Source: a virus
IMG/VR virus record: IMGVR_UViG_3300045965_000089
Location: 1-43,536 of that record
Strand: one strand, 5' to 3'
DNA: 43,536 nucleotides
Position 1 is the first letter of the stretch. Each line of letters opens with the position of its first letter. The notes under the pieces were generated by a model. That model did not search any database. It was not told where the DNA came from and worked only from the letters and a program-made list of their open reading frames with translations. The position numbers were made by a program, and so were the translations under genes. Below, piece by piece: positions 24,385 through 31,257 of this stretch.

Positions 24385-24818
24385 CCATGCGGGAGAGGGG
24401 CGCAGAAAAGTCTTGGGAGGGCGAGGATGCCTCCCAAAATCACGCCAATTCCTTGGGAGCCCGCGCCGCCCTTCGCGAGCTTGCCGAGCCGTGGACGCGC
24501 GGCGACCGGGTGAAGGCGGCGATCGCGCGCTCAGCGCGCCGGGCCGGGCTCACCTACTGGCGCGCGTTCGACATCTGGTACGGCAAGGCGCGCCGCATCG
24601 AGGAACACGAGATGCAGTCGATCGCTGTGGCGCTCGAGAAGCGCCGCAAGGAGGTCTCGCGCAATGAGATCGCCGAGCTCAGAAGCCGGCTCGCCCGGCT
24701 CGAAGCGCTACTGGTGCAAAGCGATCCGGAGTTTCATCGCCCGACGCTTGATCGGCTGCGGGAACAGGCTGGCGGACTGGGCGGAATGGATCGCGCCCTG
24801 GCTAAACGACGAAGCTGA
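24381..24818 (+). CDS. Hypothetical DNA-binding-type helical protein
   Basis: About 145 residues from the GTG at 24381, which overlaps the previous stop as GTGA; an ATG two codons later is possible. A helical region containing LTYWRAFDIWYGKARRIEEH (about residues 58-77) is followed by a coiled coil (about 95-115). Such proteins follow the Cro-like gene in related prophages, and a regulatory role is plausible. No family is recognised with certainty. Confidence 0.6.
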   Translation: MTMRERGAEKSWEGEDASQNHANSLGARAALRELAEPWTRGDRVKAAIARSARRAGLTYWRAFDIWYGKARRIEEHEMQSIAVALEKRRKEVSRNEIAELRSRLARLEALLVQSDPEFHRPTLDRLREQAGGLGGMDRALAKRRS

Positions 24819-24923
24819 TCGCTGATCAAGCCGCCCGGCCGAAGGCGGCGTGAACAATCTCACCTTCCGAAGAGGAACAATCGAAGCGACGGCGTAAACC
24901 TCGGATGCGGGGAGGCATGACGC

Positions 24924-25448
24924 ATGGGTGAGCTCCTGGACCGGCTGCACCACGAGCATATCGAACGCCGGCGCCGCTGGTTTGCGCCGGAACCAGAACC
25001 GCCACCGCCAGAACCGGAACAGCCGATGCAGCAGCCAGCCCCTTCGCCTGAGCCCGTCGACCTTGAGCTCTACCGGCTGGTGGCGCGGGCGGAAAAAATC
25101 GCCGCCGGCGAGCGAAGCGAAAGCGGCGCGCCGCGCCCGACCTGCAAGCTGATCCGCCGCGTCGTCGCTAGCTTCTATCGGCTGCCGGCGACCGAGCTGA
25201 TCGCGGCGCGGCGCGATCGGGCGGCGTGCTGGCCGCGGCACGTCGCGATCTATCTCTGCTGCGCGATGACGACCCATTCGCTGCCGCATATCGGGCGCGC
25301 CTTCGGCGGGCGCGACCACACCACCGTGCTGCACGCCCGGCGCAGGATCGCTCAGCTGCGCGAGACCGACGCGCGGCTGCGCGACGAGCTGGCGCTGTTG
25401 GCGATGCGGATCGAGGAAGCGAGCGGCTGGCGCGAGGAGGGGACGTGA
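24924..25448 (+). CDS. Replication initiator-like protein with DnaA domain IV
   Basis: 174 residues. The N-terminal 50 residues are charged and Pro-rich, with no ATPase domain. Residues 74-145 match the DNA-binding domain IV of DnaA: SFYRLPATELIAARRDRA, then WPRHVAIYL and the signature IGRAFGGRDHTTVLHARRRI. In DnaA this part reads the DnaA box. A stand-alone copy may bind the phage origin and recruit host replication proteins, or compete with host DnaA. GGGGAGG stands 8 bases before the ATG at 24924. The stop overlaps the GTG of the methylase gene. Confidence 0.85.
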   Translation: MGELLDRLHHEHIERRRRWFAPEPEPPPPEPEQPMQQPAPSPEPVDLELYRLVARAEKIAAGERSESGAPRPTCKLIRRVVASFYRLPATELIAARRDRAACWPRHVAIYLCCAMTTHSLPHIGRAFGGRDHTTVLHARRRIAQLRETDARLRDELALLAMRIEEASGWREEGT

Positions 25449-26347
25449 CGACCGCGCCCACCCGACCGGTTTTGAGATGGCACGGCGGAAAATGGAAACT
25501 CGCTCCTTGGATCATTGCGCATTTCCCGCCGCACCGCGTGTACGTCGAGCCGTTCGGCGGGGCGGCGAGCGTGCTTCTGCGCAAGGAGCGCAGTTTCGCT
25601 GAGCTCTGGAACGATCTCGACGATGAGGCCGTCAATCTGTTTTGCATCTTGCGCGACGTCGGCCGTTCGGCGCGGTTGCTGGAAGCGTTGCGATTGACAC
25701 CTTTCGCCCGGCGTGAATTCGAGCTCGCATATCAGACGACGGACGACGCGATCGAGCGCGCGCGGCGATTGATCATTCGTTCGTTTATGGGCATTGGCTC
25801 GGTAAGCAACGTCGCGCTTGCCGGGGCGACAGGCTTCCGCAACAACACCACTCGAAGCGCTAGATCACCGTTCAGCACGATCCCTTCGCACGATTGGGCG
25901 CGCTACCCCGACGCCCTGCAAAGAGCGATCGTGCGCCTCGACGGCGTGTGCATCGAGAACCGCGACGCCATCGAGCTGATGCGCCAGCACGACGGCGATG
26001 ATGTGCTGTTCTATTGCGATCCGCCCTACATGCCCGAAACGCGCAGCCGCATAGGAAACCGCAAGGGCAACGGATACGTCGCCTACACGCATGAGATCGA
26101 TCGGGCAGGACACGTCCGCTTGCTTGACACGCTGCGGCTGCTCGACGGCATGGTAGCGCTCTCAGGCTATCCGTCGCCCGATTACGACGAGCTGCTGCCC
26201 GGGTGGCGGCGCAGCGAGACGCAAGCGTATGCCGATGGGGCGAGGCCGCGCACCGAATGCCTGTGGCTCAACCGCCAAGCCTACGAAGCGCTCGATGCGA
26301 TGCGCGCGCCATTGTTCGCAGGCCTGGCCGAGGAGGGCGCGCCATGA
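25445..26347 (+). CDS. DNA adenine methyltransferase, D12/Dam class
   Basis: 300 residues from the GTG at 25445, which overlaps the previous stop. Motif X/I features are WHGGK (12-16) and VYVEPFGGAA (32-41) for S-adenosylmethionine binding, and WND (55-57) follows. The catalytic DPPY is at 192-195. It would methylate N6 of adenine in a short site not readable from sequence. In phages such enzymes protect DNA from host restriction or set transcription and replication timing. A second, unrelated adenine methylase follows at once. Confidence 0.9.
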   Translation: MTTAPTRPVLRWHGGKWKLAPWIIAHFPPHRVYVEPFGGAASVLLRKERSFAELWNDLDDEAVNLFCILRDVGRSARLLEALRLTPFARREFELAYQTTDDAIERARRLIIRSFMGIGSVSNVALAGATGFRNNTTRSARSPFSTIPSHDWARYPDALQRAIVRLDGVCIENRDAIELMRQHDGDDVLFYCDPPYMPETRSRIGNRKGNGYVAYTHEIDRAGHVRLLDTLRLLDGMVALSGYPSPDYDELLPGWRRSETQAYADGARPRTECLWLNRQAYEALDAMRAPLFAGLAEEGAP

Positions 26348-26961
26348 CCGCGCCCGACGCCTTTGCCGGCCTGCCGCGCAACCATTTCGGCGCGATCCTC
26401 GCCGACCCGCCGTGGCGATTCCGCACATGGGATAACCGCGAGGCAATCCGGCGGCGCGGCGCCGGAACGAACGTCTCGGCCGCCACACACTACAACACAA
26501 TGCCTATTGACGACTTGCGCGGGCTGCCGGTTGCCAGCTTGGCGGCCGACGATTGTGCGTTGTTCCTTTGGGTGACGTGGCCGAACCTAGAAGATGCCAT
26601 ATCGCTCCTCAGCGCGTGGGGATTCGCTTACAAAACATGTGCGTTCGATTGGACGAAAGCCCATGCCGGACAAATCGAATTATTCGAGCGGTCGATTCCC
26701 GCATCTATGGGCATGGGCTACTGGACCCGCGCCAATACCGAACCATGCTTGCTCGCCACCCGCGGCAAGCCCAAGCGCCTTAACGCCGATGTGCGACAAG
26801 CGATAATTGAGCCGGGGCGCGAGCATTCCCGCAAGCCCGACTGCGTGCATGAGCGGATCGAACGGCTAGTCGCTGGGCCTTACCTCGAATTATTCGCGCG
26901 GCAGGAGCGGCGGGGTTGGACGGTCTGGGGCAACGACACGAGGCGCTTCAATGTCGCCTGA
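26344..26961 (+). CDS. MT-A70 family adenine methyltransferase
   Basis: 205 residues. ILADPPWRF carries the DPPW signature (21-24) of the MT-A70 family. Further family marks are the LFLWVTWPNLEDAISLLSAW stretch (about residues 73-92), an AFDWTK strand and the late SRKPDCVHERIERLV. It should add a methyl group to N6 of adenine in DNA. It overlaps the Dam-class gene as ATGA, so the two are made together. Different folds suggest different target sites. Confidence 0.9.
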   Translation: MTAPDAFAGLPRNHFGAILADPPWRFRTWDNREAIRRRGAGTNVSAATHYNTMPIDDLRGLPVASLAADDCALFLWVTWPNLEDAISLLSAWGFAYKTCAFDWTKAHAGQIELFERSIPASMGMGYWTRANTEPCLLATRGKPKRLNADVRQAIIEPGREHSRKPDCVHERIERLVAGPYLELFARQERRGWTVWGNDTRRFNVA

Positions 26962-27097
26962 CGATCCCGCCGGCCTTGCCGATCAGCACCGCGAGGCATT
27001 GGCCGCCATGGTCGAGGCTGTTAACAGCTCCGACGCACAGCTGTCGGCAACTGCGGCGATTGGTGCGCCGCCTTTTCTTTCCGAGGCCCGGCGATGA
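26951..27097 (+). CDS. 48-residue hypothetical protein
   Basis: ATG at 26951 overlaps the end of the MT-A70 gene by 11 bases, and the stop overlaps the next start as ATGA. The product begins MSPDDPAGLADQHREAL and is helical and Ala-rich. No motif. The call rests on the coupling at both ends. Confidence 0.5.
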   Translation: MSPDDPAGLADQHREALAAMVEAVNSSDAQLSATAAIGAPPFLSEARR

Positions 27098-27453
27098 TCG
27101 CGCCTCACCCAAAATACCCCAGAGGCGTCTGGTACGGCTCGCAAGGCCCCCAGCGGTCCGTTATAGGGCGGACCCTCCGATTTCTGCGCCGATGTAGTTG
27201 CGCTGCCTTGGGCATCAACGCCGGTTGCGGTCGATCGGGTGAAGCGGAGCACAGCTCGCGCCTCGTTCCCATTCTCAGTTCTCGCGGCGGCGTCACGCTC
27301 GCCTGGTGCAACTGCGGCTGGGCGAGCGACCCTAGGAGCGAGGGGCTGCGCGGCTTAACCGACGCGGTGTTTTCCGCGAGCGCGGCGCACGATCTCGACC
27401 CGGATCCCCGCCTGCGCGGGGACGCGGCGATGGCGCAGAGCGAGGCCACATGA
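27094..27453 (+). CDS. Hypothetical Cys-containing protein
   Basis: 119 residues. Several Cys, including RRCSC and WCNCGW, could bind a metal. The C-terminal DPDPRLRGD comes from a host-type hairpin repeat (27405-27422) read in frame, so the end of the gene may be recent. Start is by ATGA overlap. Coding support is moderate. Confidence 0.45.
   Translation: MIAPHPKYPRGVWYGSQGPQRSVIGRTLRFLRRCSCAALGINAGCGRSGEAEHSSRLVPILSSRGGVTLAWCNCGWASDPRSEGLRGLTDAVFSASAAHDLDPDPRLRGDAAMAQSEAT
27405..27422. repeat. REP-like hairpin TCCCCGC-loop-GCGGGGA
   Basis: Perfect 7-bp stem with loop CTGC. The same stem with loop GAAG is at 32738. It lies downstream of the - strand cassette ending at 27475 and could also help to end that transcript. 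Confidence 0.6.
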
Positions 27454-27474
27454 TTGTGTCGCCCTGCCGTCGTC

Positions 27475-27696
27475 TCAGCACTCGGGTTGGCGGTCACGGG
27501 GCGCCGGCCGTTTCCACGGTCCATCATTGCCGGCCCAATCTTGCACGTCGAGCGAGGTTCCCATGAACCAGCAATACAGCGGGTAAGGATGCAATTGATC
27601 GAGCCGATCAACCAGCTTCAGCCGAAACAGACGCGATACGCCATGACCCAGCCAAAAGAGCGCCCAACTGACGATCCAGCCGATGGCTCGTTTCAT
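27475..27696 (-). CDS. Small Trp-rich membrane-associated protein
   Basis: 73 residues. The N-terminus has a membrane-type helix with Trp and Gly (about residues 4-24), followed by a basic stretch and a Trp/Pro/Tyr-rich end. It starts just after the stop of the BrnA-like gene and is the last of three genes of the leftward-facing cassette. No family is recognised. Confidence 0.55.
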   Translation of the reverse strand: MKRAIGWIVSWALFWLGHGVSRLFRLKLVDRLDQLHPYPLYCWFMGTSLDVQDWAGNDGPWKRPAPRDRQPEC

Positions 27697-27698
27697 GG

Positions 27699-28052
27699 CT
27701 ATTTCGCCTTACGCCGCTTGGCCGGGATGGGGCCCGCCGGCGCCGCGCGGGCGAGCGTTGCGCCCATGCGCGTCTGCCAGCCGGGGCCGGAGGCGCGGTA
27801 CCAATCGAGCACGCGCCGCGGCAGCCGCAGCGTCACCTGCACCTTGCGCTCGGCTTCCGCCACCGGCGGCCGGCCGCCGCGCCGCAGCTTGCGCATCAGC
27901 GCGAACTCGGCATCGGTGAGCGGCGGATTATCGGGATCGGCCTTCGCCGCCGCCGTGATCTCGGCGTCGGTCATCGCATCGAGCCGCCGCTTTTCCGCGC
28001 GCGTCAATTTGAACTTGCGCGCCTCTTCAAGCGTCATGCGAACCGTCGGCAT
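27699..28052 (-). CDS. BrnA-like antitoxin without a neighbouring toxin
   Basis: 117 residues. The acidic DPDNPPLTDAEFALMRKLRR (about 39-58) and the ribbon-helix-helix part VTLRLPRRVLDWYRASGPGW with QTRM (73-96) are the two marks of BrnA-family antitoxins. These normally bind a BrnT RNase and repress their own promoter. No BrnT-like gene lies next to it: the neighbours are a coiled-coil protein and a membrane protein. It may neutralise a host toxin, or work only as a repressor. It is the middle gene of a - strand cassette with its own promoter. Confidence 0.75.
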   Translation of the reverse strand: MPTVRMTLEEARKFKLTRAEKRRLDAMTDAEITAAAKADPDNPPLTDAEFALMRKLRRGGRPPVAEAERKVQVTLRLPRRVLDWYRASGPGWQTRMGATLARAAPAGPIPAKRRKAK

Positions 28053-28059
28053 AAGCGAG

Positions 28060-28269
28060 CTATTCGGTCTGTTCCAGCTTGCGCACGCGCTCGGACAGGG
28101 AGGCCAAGCCGTCGCGCATCTGCACCATGCCGCGCTCGAGGCGCAGCACCATGCCGGTCAGCACAGTGATGTCGGCTTTTATGTCGGCGATATCGGCGCG
28201 CACCGCCGCCAAGTCGGCCTGGATACGCTCCAGCCGTTCGCCGATGAATTCCAGGGTCACTTCAGCCAT
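28060..28269 (-). CDS. Small coiled-coil protein
   Basis: 69 residues forming one continuous heptad pattern (RLERIQADLAAVRADIADIK and onwards). It is the first gene of the cassette and seven bases separate the -10 box from its ATG, so its message may be leaderless. The function is unknown; an oligomerisation role is likely. Confidence 0.65.
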   Translation of the reverse strand: MAEVTLEFIGERLERIQADLAAVRADIADIKADITVLTGMVLRLERGMVQMRDGLASLSERVRKLEQTE

Positions 28270-28276
28270 ACCCGTT

Positions 28277-28305
28277 TATGTAACGACAAAAACCAGCCGC
28301 GTCAA
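28277..28305 (-). promoter_or_regulatory. Promoter of the - strand antitoxin cassette
   Basis: On the - strand: -35 TTGACG (28305-28300), 17-base spacer, -10-like TACATA (28282-28277), then seven bases to the ATG at 28269. The -35 is the same hexamer as in the leftward early promoter, but no GGACAA operator lies here, so it could be active in the lysogen. Confidence 0.5.
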
Positions 28306-28316
28306 GGGGCATCCGC

Positions 28317-28469
28317 ATGACCGCGCCGCCGCGCCTGCCGCGCGTCTACGTGATCCGCGTGCTGGCGGCCGACGAGCGCGCGGGGCTGCACGCCCTGCGG
28401 CGGCTGCTCAAGCGGCTGCTGCGCGACTGCGGCCTGCGCTGCATCGGCATCCGGGAGGAGAGGCCGTGA
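28317..28469 (+). CDS. 50-residue basic hypothetical protein
   Basis: ATG at 28317; the product begins MTAPPRLPRVYVIRVLAADE and continues with a Leu/Arg-rich helix and two Cys. It overlaps the next gene's GTG as GTGA. It restarts the rightward operon after the antisense cassette. No family is recognised. Confidence 0.5.
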   Translation: MTAPPRLPRVYVIRVLAADERAGLHALRRLLKRLLRDCGLRCIGIREERP

Positions 28470-28741
28470 GCGCTATCGGCGACGACGATCGCCCGATCTT
28501 TATTCATACGGTCGCATTCTTGGAGGCGACGCGCGATTGCAGTGCATTGGAATTTGGCGCTTTTTTCCGTCTGATGATGCACCGGCATCGTCATGGTTCA
28601 TTGCCCGATAGCGATGCCGAGCTCGCCCAGATTATCGGCGTCACAGCCAAAGAATGGGCCGCCATCCGCGTCAACGTCAAAGCGTTGCTCAACACGGCCC
28701 ACCTGTTCATGCGCAACCACGATCCGGACGATCGGCCATGA
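28466..28741 (+). CDS. DUF1376-like protein (short copy)
   Basis: 91 residues from the GTG at 28466. It has the DUF1376 layout: a helix with DCSALEFGAFFRLMMHRHRH, then GSLPDSDAELAQIIGVTAKEW, and a last helix. The family forms the N-terminal domain of phage replication proteins. Only this domain is present, and the next gene carries it again with an extension. The two overlap as ATGA. Confidence 0.7.
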   Translation: MSAIGDDDRPIFIHTVAFLEATRDCSALEFGAFFRLMMHRHRHGSLPDSDAELAQIIGVTAKEWAAIRVNVKALLNTAHLFMRNHDPDDRP

Positions 28742-29538
28742 CGCACGCGCCGCACACGATGCAATGGCACTGGGGCGACTACTGGCGCGATACGCTGCAC
28801 CTGACGCACATCGAGCGTTCGGCGTATCAATTCTTGCTCGGGTATGCGTGGGTGCATGGCGGCAATATCCCGGACGATGACCGGCAACTGATGGCAATCT
28901 GCCACCTCCACCATAAGCAGTGGAAAGCCAGCCGGGACAAGCTGCGTGCGCTGTTCATGCCGGACGCCAGCATCCCCCCCATGCTTTCCCACAAGCGGAT
29001 CGGCAAGGAATTGGCTAACTCATTGAAATATCACGAGCGGCAGTCTACCGCGGTAAAGGCTCGGTATTACCGTGGTAGTACCAAGCCTCTACCTACCTTA
29101 CTCCATACTCCAGACTCTCAAGATGTATCTTCCTCCAAGAAGGAAGATACATCTCTCGCGTCTTCGCGCGCGCGCGAGGAAAAATTCGATCAGGAAGAAA
29201 GCTTCCAGCGCTTCTGGCAGAGCTACCCGGAACGCGAGGGCGGCAACAGCGAGCAAGCGGCTCGCGAGTCCTTCGGCCAAGCAGTCGAGGACGGGGTTGA
29301 CCCGCAAGCCATCGTCGACGGCGCCAAGGGCTATGCCGAGGCGCAGGCCAGGCTCGGCAATGTCGGCACGCGCTACATCGCCAGCGCCGCCCGCTGGCTC
29401 GACGACAAGCGCTGGACGGAAACGCAGCCGAGCCAACCGACGATGACTCTGGAAGAGCAGGACGCCTTCATGGCCGGCAAGGGCTATGCCTGGGACGGCA
29501 AGCAATGGCGACCGACCAACGGCGGCAAGGGGGCTTAG
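28738..29538 (+). CDS. DUF1376-like replication protein (long copy)
   Basis: 266 residues. Residues 10-80 are a DUF1376 domain (LTHIERSAYQFLLGYAWVHG, then IPDDDRQLMAICHL). A Ser/Lys-rich linker follows (about 105-150). The C-terminal domain (about 155-245) has FQRFWQSYPEREGG and GTRYIASAARWLDDKRW, a pattern seen in primosomal, DnaT/gp18-like phage proteins that help load the helicase. With the DnaA-like gene it forms the replication module. No helicase gene is recognisable in the window, so the host enzyme is presumably used. Confidence 0.75.
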   Translation: MTHAPHTMQWHWGDYWRDTLHLTHIERSAYQFLLGYAWVHGGNIPDDDRQLMAICHLHHKQWKASRDKLRALFMPDASIPPMLSHKRIGKELANSLKYHERQSTAVKARYYRGSTKPLPTLLHTPDSQDVSSSKKEDTSLASSRAREEKFDQEESFQRFWQSYPEREGGNSEQAARESFGQAVEDGVDPQAIVDGAKGYAEAQARLGNVGTRYIASAARWLDDKRWTETQPSQPTMTLEEQDAFMAGKGYAWDGKQWRPTNGGKGA

Positions 29539-29541
29539 GCT

Positions 29542-29733
29542 ATGATCTCGCTCAACCAGCAGATCGAGGAAGTCGAAAGAGAATTATCGCTGCGCCGGCG
29601 CGTCTACGCTAGCCAAGTGGCAAGCGGAAAAATGCGCCAGTCGGTGGCCGAATTGCACATGCAGCGCATGCAAGCCGTGCTCGAAACGCTCAACCGCCTG
29701 CGCGAGGAGGCCGAACAGGAGCAGCCGCCATGA
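29542..29733 (+). CDS. 63-residue coiled-coil protein
   Basis: A small helical protein (ISLNQQIEEVERELSLRRRV and onwards) that starts three bases after the previous stop. Its stop lies just before the first repeat array, and the SEP/REP reading frame of that array is in phase with it. Read-through of the TGA would therefore add a hexapeptide-repeat tail. No function is known. Confidence 0.65.
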   Translation: MISLNQQIEEVERELSLRRRVYASQVASGKMRQSVAELHMQRMQAVLETLNRLREEAEQEQPP

Positions 29734-29735
29734 CT

Positions 29736-29915
29736 GAGTGAGCCGTTGTTCGTGAGAGAACCGAAGTTCCAGAGCGAGCCGCAGACTTCGAGAGGACCGT
29801 CGGTGATGAGTGAGCCATCGCAGGCGAGAGCACCGTCAAGAGCGAGCGAGCCGGTTGATCAGAGTGAACCGTTCGAAGTGAGCGAGCCGTATGTGCTGAG
29901 AGAACCGACATGTGG
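29736..29915 (+). repeat. 18-bp phased repeat array 1 (10 units plus a partial unit)
   Basis: Ten units of exactly 18 bp, each a conserved 10-base core and a free 8-base linker. Cores alternate between S type (GAGYGAGCCG) and R type (GAGAGAACCG, with variants GAGAGGACCG, GAGAGCACCG and GAGTGAACCG). There is no insertion or deletion over 180 bases. A partial eleventh S unit, GAGCGGCC, runs straight into the ATG at 29924, and its GGGAG serves as ribosome-binding site. The same element, three times longer, follows that gene. It is not recognised as a known repeat class. Confidence 0.9.
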
Positions 29916-29923
29916 GAGCGGCC

Positions 29924-30721
29924 ATGACCTATCTCGACCAGGAAGCCGTGCAGCGTCTGTCGAAAGACCTGCGCGAGGCGGCGCGCACGCTGTCCGACCA
30001 GGAGGTTCGCTTCCTGGTCGACGGCTACTACTCGATGCAGAAACAGCGCATCGTGCAGGACAACCGCCGCCGCGCCATGGCGGACGAGCCGCATGCCGTG
30101 CTCGACTGGTTTTCCAGCAACGCCATGTTCATGGAGAACCAGGTCAAGGCGGCGCTCGACCGCTACTCGAGCGCGCATCCGATGGGCGCATGGACGCGCG
30201 GCATCGTCGGCATCGGCCCGGTGATCGCGGCCGGCCTGCTGGCGCATATCGACATCAAGGCCGCGCCGACGGTCGGCCACATCTGGCGCTTCGCCGGCCT
30301 CGATCCGACGCTGAAATGGGGCAAGGGCCAGAAGCGGCCATACAACGCCGGCTTGAAGGTCTTGTGCTGGAAGCTGGGCGAGAGCTTCAAGAAATTCTCC
30401 GGGCACGAGGGCTGCGTCTATGGCCACCTTTACCTGCAGCGCAAGCGGTACGAGATCGCGCGCGATCAGCGCGGCGAGCATGCGGAGCTGTGCAAGTCCG
30501 ATCTCGCGGCGCGCGGGCCGCGGATGACGGCGGAGCAGCGCGCGCACTACGAGCGCGGGCGCCTGCCGCCCGGCCGGCTCGACCTGCGGGCGACGCGCTA
30601 TGCGGTCAAGCAGTTCTTGTCCGATCTACATGGCGAGTGGTATCGCCACGAGTACGGCAGGGAGCCGCCGCTGCCGTATCCGATCGCCATTCTCGGCCAC
30701 GCGCATGTGCGCAGGCCGTGA
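29924..30721 (+). CDS. IS110/IS116-like helix-hairpin-helix protein between the two arrays
   Basis: 265 residues from ATG 29924. Residues 92-108 (RGIVGIGPVIAAGLLAH) are a helix-hairpin-helix. Together with FAGLDP (123-128) they resemble the C-terminal domain of IS110/IS116 family transposases. The N-terminal DEDD catalytic domain of those enzymes is absent; the first 90 residues are plain helix. It is therefore a DNA-binding relative, not a transposase. Being enclosed by two arrays of the same 18-bp repeat makes it the first candidate for a protein that binds or maintains them; this is inference. Confidence 0.7.
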   Translation: MTYLDQEAVQRLSKDLREAARTLSDQEVRFLVDGYYSMQKQRIVQDNRRRAMADEPHAVLDWFSSNAMFMENQVKAALDRYSSAHPMGAWTRGIVGIGPVIAAGLLAHIDIKAAPTVGHIWRFAGLDPTLKWGKGQKRPYNAGLKVLCWKLGESFKKFSGHEGCVYGHLYLQRKRYEIARDQRGEHAELCKSDLAARGPRMTAEQRAHYERGRLPPGRLDLRATRYAVKQFLSDLHGEWYRHEYGREPPLPYPIAILGHAHVRRP

Positions 30722-30735
30722 AGGCCGGGGGGTTT

Positions 30736-31257
30736 GAGAGGACCGAACAGCGCGAGCGAGCCGAACCTCTAGAGCGCACCGTGAAGTGAAAGCGAGCCGA
30801 TATTCGCGAGAGAACCGTCAAGCTAGAGCGAGCCGCCATTCGCGAGAGAACCGTCAAGCTAGAGCGAGCCGCCATTCGCGAGAGAACCGTCAAGCTAGAG
30901 CGAGCCGCCCGTCGTGAGAGAACCGTCGAGCTAGAGCGAGCCGAGACGAGTGAGAGAACCGAGATAACTGAGCGAGCCGGTGCTACAGAGCGAACTGTTG
31001 CAAAGGAGCGAGCCGTCAACCGCGAGAGAACCGTGTTGAGAGAGCGAGCCGAAACCACTGAGAGTACCGAATCGTCGGAGCGAGCCTAGCGGTCGGAGAG
31101 AACGGTGTAACGAGAGCGAGCCGTTGCAGGCAAGAGAACCGACATGCCGGAGCGAGCCGTTCCTGGAGAGTGAACCGGACGACGGGAGCGAGCCGTGCGA
31201 CTTGAGAGAACCGCATTGCCGGAGCGAGCCGTTCCTGGAGAGAGAACCGACCTGCCG
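30736..31257 (+). repeat. 18-bp phased repeat array 2 (29 units plus a partial unit)
   Basis: Twenty-nine 18-bp units in perfect register, again alternating R (GAGAGAACCG) and S (GAGCGAGCCG) cores without exception, with variable 8-base linkers. A 36-bp R+S pair is repeated exactly at 30808 and 30844, and nearly so at 30880. The pair of linkers TTCCTGGA recurs at 31150 and 31222. A thirtieth, partial unit (GAGCGATCCGC) ends at the ATG at 31269 with GGAG in ribosome-binding position. The SEP frame contains at least six stops, so the array as a whole is not one protein repeat. Confidence 0.9.

Noticed and set aside
26983-27252. 89-residue - strand frame
   Set aside because: Opposite two + strand genes linked by ATGA overlaps; no own signal.
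29924-30721. Active IS110 insertion sequence
   Set aside because: The N-terminal catalytic domain is missing, and no terminal target duplication is seen. Only the helix-hairpin-helix part resembles the family.
29746-30789. 347-residue + strand frame beginning in array 1
   Set aside because: Outside the repeat it is the wrong frame of the HhH gene (Arg-rich nonsense). The repeat itself is a base-level pattern.
29736-31257. CRISPR array
   Set aside because: Conserved part is 10 bases and the variable part 8 bases, far below repeat and spacer lengths, and no cas gene is present. The alternation of two cores also does not fit.
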